A stretch of 64,000 nt of DNA from VRUE01 sp035712345 (GCA_035712345.1 DASTAY010000045.1:137173-201172); one strand, 5' to 3'. Positions 25,356-33,684 are shown, counted from the first letter of the stretch. A program made the numbers and translations. Notes: generated by a model from the sequence alone, not told the origin.

Positions 25356-27212
25356 TTACTCGACCGTAACCGTCTTGGCCAGATTGCGGGGCTGGTCGAC
25401 GTTGAGACCGCGCGAACGGGCGATGTCGTAGGCGAGCAGCTGCAGCGGCAGGATCGCCAGGATCGGCTGCAGGATCCAGTCGCTCCGGGCGACCTCGATC
25501 GTCTGCTCGGCGACGGCGCCGGCGCGCTCGTCGCCCTCGGTGACGATCGCGATCGTATGCGCGCCGCGCGCCCGCACCTCTTCGACGTTGGAGAGCACCT
25601 TGTCGAGGATCGGGCTGTCCGTCGCCACGCAGACGACCGGGGTCGACTCGTCGAGCAGGGCGATCGGGCCGTGCTTCATCTCGCCCGCCGCGTAGGCGTC
25701 GGTCGGGATGTAGGAGATCTCCTTCAGCTTCAGCGCCCCCTCGAGGCAGACGGGCAGGCCGATGTGGCGACCGAGGTAGAGGAAGAAGCCCTCCTCGCCG
25801 TGGCTGGCCGAGATCGCGCGCACCCGCTCCTCGCAGCCGGAGAGGGTCGACTCGACCTTCGAGGGCAACGACTTCAGCTCGGCGACCAGCTCACCCAGCC
25901 GCTCCGGTTCGAGCGTCCCGCGCAGCTCGGCGAGGCGCAGCCCCAGCAGGTACATCGCCGCGACCTGGGCGACGAAGGTCTTGGTCGCGGCGACGCTGAT
26001 CTCCATGCCGCTGCGGGTGTAGAGGACCGCGTCGGAATCGCGGGTCGCCTGGCTGCCCATGATGTTGGTGATCGCCAGCACCTTCGCGCCGTGCTCCCGC
26101 GCGAGGCGCATCGCCGCGAGCGTGTCGGCGGTCTCACCCGACTGGGTGATGCCGATCACCAGGTCGCCCGCGCCGACGACGGGGTTGCGGTAGCGGTACT
26201 CGGAGGCGATGTCCATTTCGACCGGCACCCGCGCCCATTCCTCGATCGCATAGCGACCGACCAGCCCGGCGTGGTAGGAGGTGCCGCAGGCGACGATCAC
26301 GATCCGCTTCAGGTCGCGCAGGTAGTCGTCCTCGAGCTCGACCTCGGAGAGGTCGACGCCGTCGTCGCCGGGCAGCCGGTCGGCGATCGTTTCGGCGACC
26401 GCGTCCGCCTGTTCGTGAATCTCCTTCAGCATGAAGGTCTCATAGCCCGCCTTCTCGGCGGCGGCCTCGTCCCAGTCGACCTCCTCGGGCTCGCGCTCGA
26501 CCGGCTCGCCCTGCGCGTCGGTGATCGTCACACCGGCGGCGTCGATCGTCACCACCTCGTCGTTTTCGATCGCCAGCGCGAGGCGCGTCTCGGCGAGGAA
26601 GGCCGGGATCGCGGATGCGAGGAAGCTCTCCCCCTCGCCCACTCCCGCCACCAGCGGACACTCCTTGCGCGCGCCGACGAGCAGGTCGGGCTGCTCGGCG
26701 TGCATGGCGACGAAGGCGTAGTGGCCGCGCAGCTCGGCGAAGGCGGCCCGTACCGCCGCGGCCAGATCGCCGTCGTAATGGCTGGAGATCAGGTGGGCGA
26801 CGACCTCGGCGTCGGTTTCGGAGCTGAACTCGTGCCCCTCGGACTCGAGCCGCTCGCGCAGCTTGGCGTGGTTCTCGACGATGCCGTTGAGCACGATGTG
26901 GACGCGGTCGGAGGTGTCGCTGTGGGGATGCGCGTTCTGCTCGGTGACACGGCCATGGGTCGCCCAGCGCGTGTGGGCTATGCCGGTCCGGGCCGGCGAG
27001 GTCGCGACCGCGATTCCGCCACCTTCGGCCTGCTCCTCGATCGCCGCCCGCAGGTTGGCGAGGTTGCCGACCGCGCGCACGCTCGCGACCTGGCCGTCCT
27101 CGATCACCGAGACCCCGGCCGAGTCATAGCCGCGGTATTCGAGCTTTTCCAGGCCGGCGACGAGGATGTCGCGACAGGGGCTTCCCCCGACATATCCGAC
27201 GATTCCGCACAT
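25356..27212 (-). CDS. glmS: Glutamine--fructose-6-phosphate aminotransferase (isomerizing)
   Basis: 618 residues. The N-terminal class II glutaminase starts MCGIVGYVGG with catalytic Cys2. Two SIS sugar isomerase domains follow (ACGTSYHAGLVGRYAIEEWARVP; GRHIGLPVCLEGALKLKEISY), and the C-terminus ends LAKTVTVE. It makes glucosamine-6-phosphate for UDP-GlcNAc. It lies 30 bp after glmM, the next enzyme in the pathway. I see no glmS ribozyme upstream: the glmM-glmS gap is too short. Confidence 0.98.
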   Translation of the reverse strand: MCGIVGYVGGSPCRDILVAGLEKLEYRGYDSAGVSVIEDGQVASVRAVGNLANLRAAIEEQAEGGGIAVATSPARTGIAHTRWATHGRVTEQNAHPHSDTSDRVHIVLNGIVENHAKLRERLESEGHEFSSETDAEVVAHLISSHYDGDLAAAVRAAFAELRGHYAFVAMHAEQPDLLVGARKECPLVAGVGEGESFLASAIPAFLAETRLALAIENDEVVTIDAAGVTITDAQGEPVEREPEEVDWDEAAAEKAGYETFMLKEIHEQADAVAETIADRLPGDDGVDLSEVELEDDYLRDLKRIVIVACGTSYHAGLVGRYAIEEWARVPVEMDIASEYRYRNPVVGAGDLVIGITQSGETADTLAAMRLAREHGAKVLAITNIMGSQATRDSDAVLYTRSGMEISVAATKTFVAQVAAMYLLGLRLAELRGTLEPERLGELVAELKSLPSKVESTLSGCEERVRAISASHGEEGFFLYLGRHIGLPVCLEGALKLKEISYIPTDAYAAGEMKHGPIALLDESTPVVCVATDSPILDKVLSNVEEVRARGAHTIAIVTEGDERAGAVAEQTIEVARSDWILQPILAILPLQLLAYDIARSRGLNVDQPRNLAKTVTVE

Positions 27213-27242
27213 AGAAGGCTGTAAGCGTAGACGGGGGGTGCT

Positions 27243-28604
27243 TCAACCCAGCTCTTCGCGCACCAGCTCGGCAAGGCGCTTGCAGACCGCGTCCGCCTCC
27301 TCGACGGTCGGGGCCTCGGCCATCACGCGCACGAGCGGCTCGGTGCCGGAGGGTCGCAGGAGGACCCGGCCGCGTCCCTCGAGCTCGCCGCCCTCGCGCT
27401 CGACCGCCTCCCACACCGCGGTCGCACCCGCGATCGCGTCGCGGTCGGCGACCTCGACGTTGACCAGCGTCTGGGGCAGCTTCTCCATCGCCTCGACCGC
27501 GGCGAGATCGCGATCGCCGAGCTCGCGCATCGTCATCAGCGCCGCGGCGATCCCGTCGCCGGTCGCGGCGAAGCGCATGTCGATGATGTGACCGGACTGC
27601 TCTCCCCCCAGCGCCCACTCGCGCTCGCGCAGCTCGTCGAGCACGTAGCGGTCGCCGACCTTGGTCACGGCGACCTCGATCCCGGCGTCCTCCATCGCCC
27701 GGTGGAAGCCGTAGTTGCTCATCACCGTCACTGCCACGCCACCGGCGAGCTCGCCGCGCGCCGCCTGGCCGCGGGCCAGCAGGGCGATCAGCTCGTCGCC
27801 GTCGTGGGCGCGCCCGCTGCCGTCGACGGCCAGCACCCGGTCCCCGTCCCCGTCGAAGGCGAAGCCGATGCCTGCATCCGAAGAGGCGACGCGTTCGGCC
27901 AGATTGCCCAGGTGGGTCGACCCGCAGCCGTCGTTGATGTTGCGCCCGTCGGGCTCGGTCGCAATCGCATCGACCTCGGCGCCCAGCCGCTCGAAGATCG
28001 CCGGGGCCACCCGGTGCGTCGCCCCGTTGGCGCAGTCGAGCGCGACCTTCACCCCCCTGAGGTCGAGCGGGAAAGCGCTCTCTAGGGCGCGCAGGTAGTC
28101 CTCTTCGCCACCGCTCAGCTCGCGCACCCGCCCGAATCCACCCGCCGCCGTAGAGCTTTGGTCCGCCATGCGATCCAAAGCTCTACCGCGCTCGCCGGGG
28201 GGCCCGTCGAGCAATGCCTCGATACCGGCCTCGGCCGCGTCGGGGAGCTTGCTGCCGTTGGCGGCGAAGAACTTGATCCCGTTGTCGCGGTAGGGGTTGT
28301 GGGAGGCGGAGACGACGGCCGCGAGGTCGAGGCCGAGTTTGCGCACCAGCACGGCGGCGGCCGGAGTCGGCAGGACCCCGCCGAGCAACGCGTCCCCCCC
28401 GGCCTCTGCGATCCCGGCGGCGAGGGCAGCTTCGAGCATCGGCCCCGACTCGCGCGTGTCGCGCACGATCAGCACCTGCGGCCGGGTCGCCTCCAGCGAC
28501 TCGGTTGCCGCGCGGCCGAGGGCAAGCGCCAACTCGGCCGTGAGGAACGTCCCAGCCTCCCCTCGGACCCCGTCGGTTCCGAAGAGCTTGCGCTCCGAAG
28601 TCAA
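27243..28604 (-). CDS. glmM: Phosphoglucosamine mutase
   Basis: 453 residues, four-domain phosphohexomutase. The phosphoserine loop VVSASHNPYRDNG, the metal loop DGDGDRVLAVD and the sugar loop GEQSGHII are intact, and the phosphate loop RPSGTEPLVRVM is near the C-terminus. Start is TTG 28604, ten bases after the rpsI stop. A palindrome (28150-28186) inserts extra codons (GRALDRMADQSSTAAGG region) in the linker before the LRALES helix, a place where family members vary in length, so activity is likely retained. Confidence 0.96.
   Translation of the reverse strand: MTSERKLFGTDGVRGEAGTFLTAELALALGRAATESLEATRPQVLIVRDTRESGPMLEAALAAGIAEAGGDALLGGVLPTPAAAVLVRKLGLDLAAVVSASHNPYRDNGIKFFAANGSKLPDAAEAGIEALLDGPPGERGRALDRMADQSSTAAGGFGRVRELSGGEEDYLRALESAFPLDLRGVKVALDCANGATHRVAPAIFERLGAEVDAIATEPDGRNINDGCGSTHLGNLAERVASSDAGIGFAFDGDGDRVLAVDGSGRAHDGDELIALLARGQAARGELAGGVAVTVMSNYGFHRAMEDAGIEVAVTKVGDRYVLDELREREWALGGEQSGHIIDMRFAATGDGIAAALMTMRELGDRDLAAVEAMEKLPQTLVNVEVADRDAIAGATAVWEAVEREGGELEGRGRVLLRPSGTEPLVRVMAEAPTVEEADAVCKRLAELVREELG
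28150..28186. repeat. GTAGAG palindrome, copy inside glmM
   Basis: GTAGAGCTTTGG (28150-28161) is inverted as CCAAAGCTCTAC (28175-28186) with a 13-nt loop. It is closely related to the palindromes at 47061 and 53771, which carry GGTTTGG in place of GCTTTGG. Here it lies wholly within glmM coding sequence and keeps the reading frame. Confidence 0.8.
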
Positions 28605-28614
28605 GCCGGCCCCG

Positions 28615-29511
28615 TCAGCGCTTGGAGAACTGCGGCCGCTTGCGCGCCTTCTTCAACCCCGCCTTACGGCGCTCCTTGGCGCGCGCGTCGCGGGTGAGGA
28701 AGCCGCGTCGCTTGAGCTCGCCGCGCAGCTCGGGGTCTACCTCGGTCAACGCCCGCGCGATCCCGTGCCGGACCGCGCCGGCCTGGCCGCTGACGCCGCC
28801 GCCGTGGACCCTGACCCGAACGTCGACGCTGCCCTCGTAGCCGGTGGTGGCCAGGGGCTGGCGAGCGGTGGTCTGATGCAGCGGGCGGGGGAAGAACTCC
28901 TCGATCGGACGGCCGTTGATCTGGAAGGAGCCGCTGCCGGGCAGCAGCGTGACGCGAGCGATCGCGTTCTTCCGTTTGCCGGTCGCCAGGTAGCGCGAGT
29001 CGCCCTCGATCTTGGCCGGAGCGCGGCTCGCCGCCTGCTCCTCCTCCTCGGAGTCTCCGGCGAGCGCCGCTTCGCGCGCCCGCCGCTCCTCCTCCTCGGC
29101 TTCGCGCCGCGCCTGCTCCTCGGCGCTCAACGGCCGCTCATCCGTCTCGACCGCAATCGGCTCCAGATCGGCGCCGGGAATGACGTCTTTCTTCTTCTCG
29201 ACAGCGGGAGCCTCCTCGACCGCGGGCTCCTCCTCCTGCTCAGCGACAGGAGGCTCAGCGGACTCTTTGGCAGGCTCCGAACCCTCGGCGTCAGCCTCCA
29301 GCGTCTCTGACGCGGGTGGCGACGCAGGGGGGACCTCCCCCGAGGAAGCTTCAGCTACCGCAGGGGGAGGTGGGTCCCCTGCGCCGACAGGACCCGCGTC
29401 CTGCGACGCCTCGTCCTGAGGCGGAGTCTCCTGCGACTCCGAAGCCTCTTTGTCCTGAGGCTGCTCCTCCTGCGACTCCGAAGTCTCTTTGTCCTGCGGC
29501 TCGTCTGCCAT
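28615..29511 (-). CDS. rpsI: 30S ribosomal protein S9 with a 170-residue acidic N-terminal extension
   Basis: 298 residues against about 130 for ordinary S9. The canonical domain begins near residue 171 (DSRYLATGKRKNAIARV) and ends with the basic tail KKARKRPQFSKR that reaches the P-site tRNA. The first 170 residues are Glu/Pro/Ala/Gln-rich, with short repeats of SESQE..PQDKE type, and contain at 45-62 the peptide encoded by a palindromic element (GDPPPPAVAEASSGEVPP). The start is firm: ATG 29511 overlaps the rplM stop by one base (TGATG). The extension must lie outside the ribosome surface or be processed. Confidence 0.93.
   Translation of the reverse strand: MADEPQDKETSESQEEQPQDKEASESQETPPQDEASQDAGPVGAGDPPPPAVAEASSGEVPPASPPASETLEADAEGSEPAKESAEPPVAEQEEEPAVEEAPAVEKKKDVIPGADLEPIAVETDERPLSAEEQARREAEEEERRAREAALAGDSEEEEQAASRAPAKIEGDSRYLATGKRKNAIARVTLLPGSGSFQINGRPIEEFFPRPLHQTTARQPLATTGYEGSVDVRVRVHGGGVSGQAGAVRHGIARALTEVDPELRGELKRRGFLTRDARAKERRKAGLKKARKRPQFSKR
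29309..29400. repeat. 92-nt palindromic element, copy A (inside rpsI)
   Basis: Outer stem GACGCGGGT (29309-29317) with ACCCGCGTC (29392-29400). The core contains ACCTCCCCC / GGGGGAGGT and AGGGG / CCCCT arms and a small apical GAAGCTTCAGC stem-loop. It is translated in the minus-strand frame of S9. Copies B (33685) and C (37097) share the core but have different outer stems. Confidence 0.88.
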
Positions 29512-29942
29512 CACTTGATCTCCATCGGCTGTGGTTTCTGCGCCGCGTGCGGGTGATCCGGGCCGGCGTAGACCTTGAGCTTGGTCAGCTGCTTGCGAGC
29601 CAGGCGGTTGCGGGGAAGCATCCCCTTCACCGCCTTGCGGATCACCTCCTCGGGGCGGCGGTCGAGCATCTCGGCGAGGCTGCGGGACTTGATCCCGCCC
29701 GGATAGCCGGAGTGGCGCCAGTAGCGCTTCTGCTCCATCTTGTTCCCGGTCACGCGGATCTTCTCGGCGTTGACGACGACGACGAAGTCGCCGGTGTCGA
29801 CGTGCGGCGTGTACTCGGGCTTGCGCTTGCCGCGCAGGGCATCCGCGATTCGCGTCGCCAGGCGGCCCAGGGTCTGGCCCTCGGCGTCGACTACCAGCCA
29901 GTCGCGCTGGCGATCGGTGGGTTTGGCGACGTAGGTCTTCAT
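29511..29942 (-). CDS. rplM: 50S ribosomal protein L13
   Basis: 143 residues, canonical length. MKTYVAKPTDRQRDWLVVDAEGQTLGRLATRIADALRGK and the GGIKSRSLAEML and KGMLPRNRLARKQL blocks are family hallmarks. It is cotranscribed with rpsI, as in nearly all bacteria. The 150 bp upstream separates it from the divergent zinc regulator gene. Confidence 0.98.
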   Translation of the reverse strand: MKTYVAKPTDRQRDWLVVDAEGQTLGRLATRIADALRGKRKPEYTPHVDTGDFVVVVNAEKIRVTGNKMEQKRYWRHSGYPGGIKSRSLAEMLDRRPEEVIRKAVKGMLPRNRLARKQLTKLKVYAGPDHPHAAQKPQPMEIK

Positions 29943-30057
29943 CAGAGAAAAGCCGCGGGGAGGCCCCAGCGGCTCCGGGATGATAGCCGCCGGGGCCGAG
30001 TTTGCGCGCCCGGGGTCCTGCAGCAGCGGGACGCGTCCGGCTGAGCTTTGCGTTTCT

Positions 30058-30076
30058 GATAACGAGTCTCATTCTC
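30058..30076. promoter_or_regulatory. Fur/Zur-type operator
   Basis: A 9-1-9 inverted repeat, GATAACGAG-T-CTCATTCTC, with seven of nine positions symmetric, ending 17 bp before the GTG of the Fur-family gene at 30093. It closely resembles the classical 19-bp Fur-family box GATAATGATAATCATTATC. Autoregulation of the regulator-transporter operon by zinc is the natural reading. Confidence 0.65.
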
Positions 30077-30092
30077 TGATACCGTCTCGGCC

Positions 30093-30512
30093 GTGAGCTG
30101 GGCAGAGACAGCAGTCCACCGCCTCGACGAGGCGGGCTATCGCAGCGGCGCGGCGCGGCGCGAGGTGATCGAGCTGCTGGCAGCCGAGCCCTGCGCCGTC
30201 ACCGCATTGGAGATCGATAGCCGGCTCGACTCGGTCGGGCGCGCCAGCGTCTATCGCACGCTGGACCAGCTCGAACAGCTGCGCCTCGTCCAGCGGGTCG
30301 AGATCGGCGGCGATGCGGCGGGCTACGAGCGGGTCGACGGGGGCGAGCACCATCACCACCTGGTCTGCGAGCAGTGCGGCCGGCTCGCCCCCTTCTCCGA
30401 CCGCTCCCTGGAGCGGGCGATCGAGGCGGTCAGCCGTGCCGCCGACTTCGAGGTCGCAGCCCACGACGTCGTCCTGCGCGGCCGCTGCCCGGACTGCAAG
30501 ACGGCGGCCTGA
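30093..30512 (+). CDS. Fur-family metalloregulator, probably Zur
   Basis: 139 residues. A winged-helix DNA-binding domain (ALEIDSRLDSVGRASVYRTLDQLEQLRLV) is followed by a dimerisation domain with the HHHHLVCEQC metal region and two CxxC pairs (Cys92/95 and Cys132/135) that hold the structural zinc. It is followed seven bases later by a ZIP metal transporter and preceded by a Fur-type box, so a zinc-responsive repressor (Zur) fits better than iron-responsive Fur. Start GTG 30093. Confidence 0.88.
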   Translation: MSWAETAVHRLDEAGYRSGAARREVIELLAAEPCAVTALEIDSRLDSVGRASVYRTLDQLEQLRLVQRVEIGGDAAGYERVDGGEHHHHLVCEQCGRLAPFSDRSLERAIEAVSRAADFEVAAHDVVLRGRCPDCKTAA

Positions 30513-30519
30513 GCGCGAA

Positions 30520-31239
30520 ATGCCCGCGGTAGCCATACCCCTGGCCGGCCTCACCGTGCTCGCGACGCTGATCGGAGGCAGGGTCGCGCTGCGCCTCTCG
30601 CACACGCTGCCGACGGTGATCGCGCTGACCGGCGGCGTGGTCGTCGCGGTCGCCCTGTTCGACGTGCTCCCGGAGGGGATCGACAACGTCGGCGACGCGC
30701 AGAAGGCCACCGCTCTGGTCGCCGTCGGCTTCCTCGCCTTCTTCTTCGCCGAGCGGGCGCTCGTCCTGCACCACCGGGACAACCCCGACGAGGCAAGGGC
30801 GCATCATCACGTCGGCGTCCTCGGCGCCCTCGGGCTCTCGATCCACAGCTTCATCGACGGCCTCGGCATCGGCCTCGCCTTCGGCCTCGACTCGACGACC
30901 GGTTTCCTCGTCTTCATCGCCGTGATCAGCCACGACTTCGCCGACGGCCTCAACACCGTCAGCTTCGTCCTGAGTCAATCCGGTGATCGCAAGCAGGCGG
31001 CGAAGTGGCTGCGGATCGACGCGATCGCGCCCCTCTTCGGGGCGATCGTCGGCTCCTTCGCCAGCGTTCCCGACACGACGCTCGGCTACATCCTCTGCAT
31101 CTACAGCGGCTTCTTCCTCTACATGGGCGCGACCGACCTGCTGCCCGAGGCCCACGCCCACGCCTCCTGGCGGAAAGTAGGCCTGACCGCGTCCGGCTTC
31201 GCGCTGATCTTCGTCATCACCCGCGCCGCCGGGGTGTAA
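30520..31239 (+). CDS. ZIP-family metal transporter
   Basis: 239 residues, eight predicted membrane helices. The metal-site helices are recognisable: HSFIDGLGIG (helix 4) and HDFADGLN (helix 5). A histidine-rich loop (RAHHHVG) precedes helix 4. ZIP proteins bring Zn2+ or other divalent metals into the cytoplasm. Pairing with a Fur-family regulator suggests zinc uptake repressed by high zinc. It ends two bases before a long palindrome. Confidence 0.92.
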   Translation: MPAVAIPLAGLTVLATLIGGRVALRLSHTLPTVIALTGGVVVAVALFDVLPEGIDNVGDAQKATALVAVGFLAFFFAERALVLHHRDNPDEARAHHHVGVLGALGLSIHSFIDGLGIGLAFGLDSTTGFLVFIAVISHDFADGLNTVSFVLSQSGDRKQAAKWLRIDAIAPLFGAIVGSFASVPDTTLGYILCIYSGFFLYMGATDLLPEAHAHASWRKVGLTASGFALIFVITRAAGV

Positions 31240-31240
31240 G

Positions 31241-31314
31241 CGCGGTTGGGTGACCCTCCCAAAACGCTCGGCAGGAGCCTCGCTTGAGTGTTTTGGGAGG
31301 GTCACCCAACCGCG
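31241..31314. terminator. 25-bp perfect inverted repeat between convergent genes
   Basis: The arms 31241-31265 and 31290-31314 are perfectly complementary over 25 bp (starting CGCGGTTGGGTGACCC) around a 24-nt loop. It begins one base after the ZIP stop and ends two bases before the stop of the opposite gene. Position indicates a bidirectional terminator or mRNA-end protector. There is no classical T-run. Confidence 0.75.
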
Positions 31315-31316
31315 TC

Positions 31317-32039
31317 TCAGACGCGGCGGTCCCGTAACTGGAGCAGGCCTAGGGCGAGGGCGACCGGGACCGTGGCCGGTAGCGTGTCGACGGCGAAGAA
31401 GAGCAGATCGAACGCCAGCCCTAGGACTGCCACGAGCAGCGCTCCGAGGAGCTGCCGACGAGCTGAGATGGCCAGGAGGCAGCCCAGGGTGGCGGCTATG
31501 AAGAAGTCGCCGAAGCCCATCAGGGCCGCGCCGAAATGGATCGCCTGCAGGCGCGGCAGGCCGCTGGGGGCGGCGGCGGTGAGCACGGCGTTGGGGCCCT
31601 GGAGCAGGTCGGCGACGACGAAGAGGGTGTCGACCGCGGCCATCGCGTAGATCCCCCAGCTCAACCAGCGGCCCGGCGCGACCGAGACGAGCAGCCAGCC
31701 GAGGCCGACGCAGCCGAGCCCGGTCAGCGCGGTGGCCGCGGCCTCGCCGAGCAGCGACCCCTGCGTGGCCCAGGCGATCGCGAAGAGCGGCGCGATCGCG
31801 GCTGCCCACTCGGGCCGCGAGCCGTGCACCAGCCAGCCGAGGGCGAGAGCCGCGAAGGGCGGCACCGCGACCAGCGCCAGCCAGGAGAGCGCCGTCGCCG
31901 ATTCGCCTTCCCAGGCGACGATCCCGATCACGACGACGATCGAGCCTGCGGGGACCAGCGCCCACCAGCGGCTGCGGAGCTCCTCGAGCCAGGCGAGCCG
32001 CCGCGCCCCTGGCAACGCCACGAGCGCCGCCTGCACCAA
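31317..32039 (-). CDS. Polytopic membrane protein with presenilin-like aspartate motifs
   Basis: 240 residues, about eight hydrophobic helices. Two helices carry aspartates in a suggestive pattern: YAMAAVD (Asp137) and, 40 residues later, MGFGD (Asp178), followed near the C-terminus by PVAL (225-228). This is the order of the YD, GxGD and PAL motifs of presenilin/signal-peptide-peptidase intramembrane proteases. The match is short and could be chance. The start is unclear: TTG 32039 or GTG 32036, and the hydrophobic stretch continues upstream without a standard start. It follows guaA on the same strand. Confidence 0.65.
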   Translation of the reverse strand: MVQAALVALPGARRLAWLEELRSRWWALVPAGSIVVVIGIVAWEGESATALSWLALVAVPPFAALALGWLVHGSRPEWAAAIAPLFAIAWATQGSLLGEAAATALTGLGCVGLGWLLVSVAPGRWLSWGIYAMAAVDTLFVVADLLQGPNAVLTAAAPSGLPRLQAIHFGAALMGFGDFFIAATLGCLLAISARRQLLGALLVAVLGLAFDLLFFAVDTLPATVPVALALGLLQLRDRRV

Positions 32040-32076
32040 GCTGAGAATCGCTATCGAGACGGCGAAGGAGGGCGAG

Positions 32077-33678
32077 CTACTCCCACTCGATCGTCGCGGG
32101 GGGCTTGGAGGAGATGTCCAGCGCCACCCGGTTCACGTCTTCGATCTCGTTGATGATCCGGTTGGAGACCCGCTCCAGCAGGTCATATGGAAGGCGGGCC
32201 CAGTCGGCGGTCATCGCATCGTCGGAGGTGACCGCGCGAATCACGATCGGATAGGCGTAGGTGCGACCGTCCCCCTGCACTCCCACCGAGCGCACGACGG
32301 GCAGCACGCAGAAGGACTGCCAGAGCCGGCGGTAGAGCTCGGCGGCGCGGATCTCCTCCTGCAGGATCGCGTCGGCGGCGCGCAGGATGTCGAGCCGCTC
32401 GCGGTTGACCTCGCCGCCGACGATGCGGATCGCCAGGCCCGGCCCGGGGAAGGGTTGGCGCCAGACCATCCGCTCGGGCAGCCCCAGCTCGGCGCCGACC
32501 GCTCGCACCTCGTCCTTGAACAGCATGCGCAGCGGCTCGACCAGCTCGAACTCGAGGTCCTCGGGCAGGCCGCCGACGTTGTGGTGGGACTTGATCGTCG
32601 CCGCATGGTCGCTGCCGCCGGACTCGATCACGTCCGAGTAGAGGGTCCCCTGGACGAGGAAGGCGACGTCTTCGAGCTTCGCCGCCTCCTCCTCGAAAAC
32701 GCGGATGAACTCCTCGCCGATGATCTTGCGCTTGCGCTCGGGGTCGTCGATCCCCGCCAGCTTCGCGAGAAAACGCTGCTCGGCGTCGACGTGGATCAGC
32801 GGGATGCCGAACTGCCCGAAGGCCTCGACCACCTGCTCGGCCTCGTTCAGCCGCATCAGGCCGTGGTCGACGAAGACGCAGGTCAGCTGCTCGCCGATCG
32901 CCTTGTGGACGAGCAGCGCCGCGACCGAGGAGTCGACCCCACCGGAGAGGCCGCAGATCACCCGGCCCTCGCCGACCTGGGCGCGGATCGCCGCGACCTG
33001 CTCGGCGATCACCGACTCCGCCGACCACTGCTCCTCGCAACCGGCTATCTCGCGCAGGAAACGGGTCAGGACCTCGGTGCCGTAGGGCGTGTGGACGACC
33101 TCGGGGTGGAACTGGATCCCGTAGAAGCCGCGCTCCGGCGCCTCGCAGGCGGCGACCGGCGAGGCCGGGGTCGAGGCCAGCGCCGCGAAGCCCGGCGGCG
33201 GCTCGAAGACCGCGTCGCGGTGGCTCATCCAGCAGCTCTGCTCCTCCGGCAGGCCGGCGAGGAGGCGCCCGCCCGCATTGCGCAAGACCAGATCCGCCCG
33301 CCCGAACTCCCCCGACTCGGCCGCTTCGACCTTCCCCCCCAGCGCCCGGACCATCGCCTGCATCCCGTAACAGATCCCCAGCATCGGGATCCCCAGATCG
33401 AGCAGCTCGGTCGGGAACGCCGGCGCCCCCGGCTCATACACCGAAGCCGGCCCCCCGGAGAGCACGAGCGCCCTCGGCTTCCGCTCGCGAATCGCCTCAG
33501 CCGGCGTGGTCGCCGGCAGCAGCTCCGCAAACACCCCGCATTCGCGGATGCGTCGAGCGATGAGCTGCGAGTACTGCCCGCCGAAATCAAGGACGAGCAC
33601 CTCCTCGATCGCATGAGCTCCGTCGGGCGCCATCTCGGACGACTCGGCGGCCTGGGCTTTCAGCAGTGCGTCGCTCAC
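32077..33678 (-). CDS. guaA: GMP synthase (glutamine-hydrolysing)
   Basis: 533 residues. Class I glutaminase domain: VLDFGGQYSQLIARRIRE, nucleophile Cys in GICYGMQAM, His-Glu in FHPEV. The ATP-pyrophosphatase domain has the P-loop GLSGGVDSSVAA, and the C-terminal dimerisation domain ends ISSKPPATIEWE. It converts XMP to GMP. The first ~25 residues before EEVLVLDFG are an extra polar leader, so ATG 33633 could be the true start. The GuaB3 gene lies upstream across palindromic element B. Confidence 0.97.
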   Translation of the reverse strand: MSDALLKAQAAESSEMAPDGAHAIEEVLVLDFGGQYSQLIARRIRECGVFAELLPATTPAEAIRERKPRALVLSGGPASVYEPGAPAFPTELLDLGIPMLGICYGMQAMVRALGGKVEAAESGEFGRADLVLRNAGGRLLAGLPEEQSCWMSHRDAVFEPPPGFAALASTPASPVAACEAPERGFYGIQFHPEVVHTPYGTEVLTRFLREIAGCEEQWSAESVIAEQVAAIRAQVGEGRVICGLSGGVDSSVAALLVHKAIGEQLTCVFVDHGLMRLNEAEQVVEAFGQFGIPLIHVDAEQRFLAKLAGIDDPERKRKIIGEEFIRVFEEEAAKLEDVAFLVQGTLYSDVIESGGSDHAATIKSHHNVGGLPEDLEFELVEPLRMLFKDEVRAVGAELGLPERMVWRQPFPGPGLAIRIVGGEVNRERLDILRAADAILQEEIRAAELYRRLWQSFCVLPVVRSVGVQGDGRTYAYPIVIRAVTSDDAMTADWARLPYDLLERVSNRIINEIEDVNRVALDISSKPPATIEWE

Positions 33679-33684
33679 GCCCCT

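Noticed and set aside
27213..27242. A glmS ribozyme upstream of glmS
   Set aside because: Only 30 bp separate glmM and glmS, too short for the ribozyme, which is mostly found in Firmicutes.
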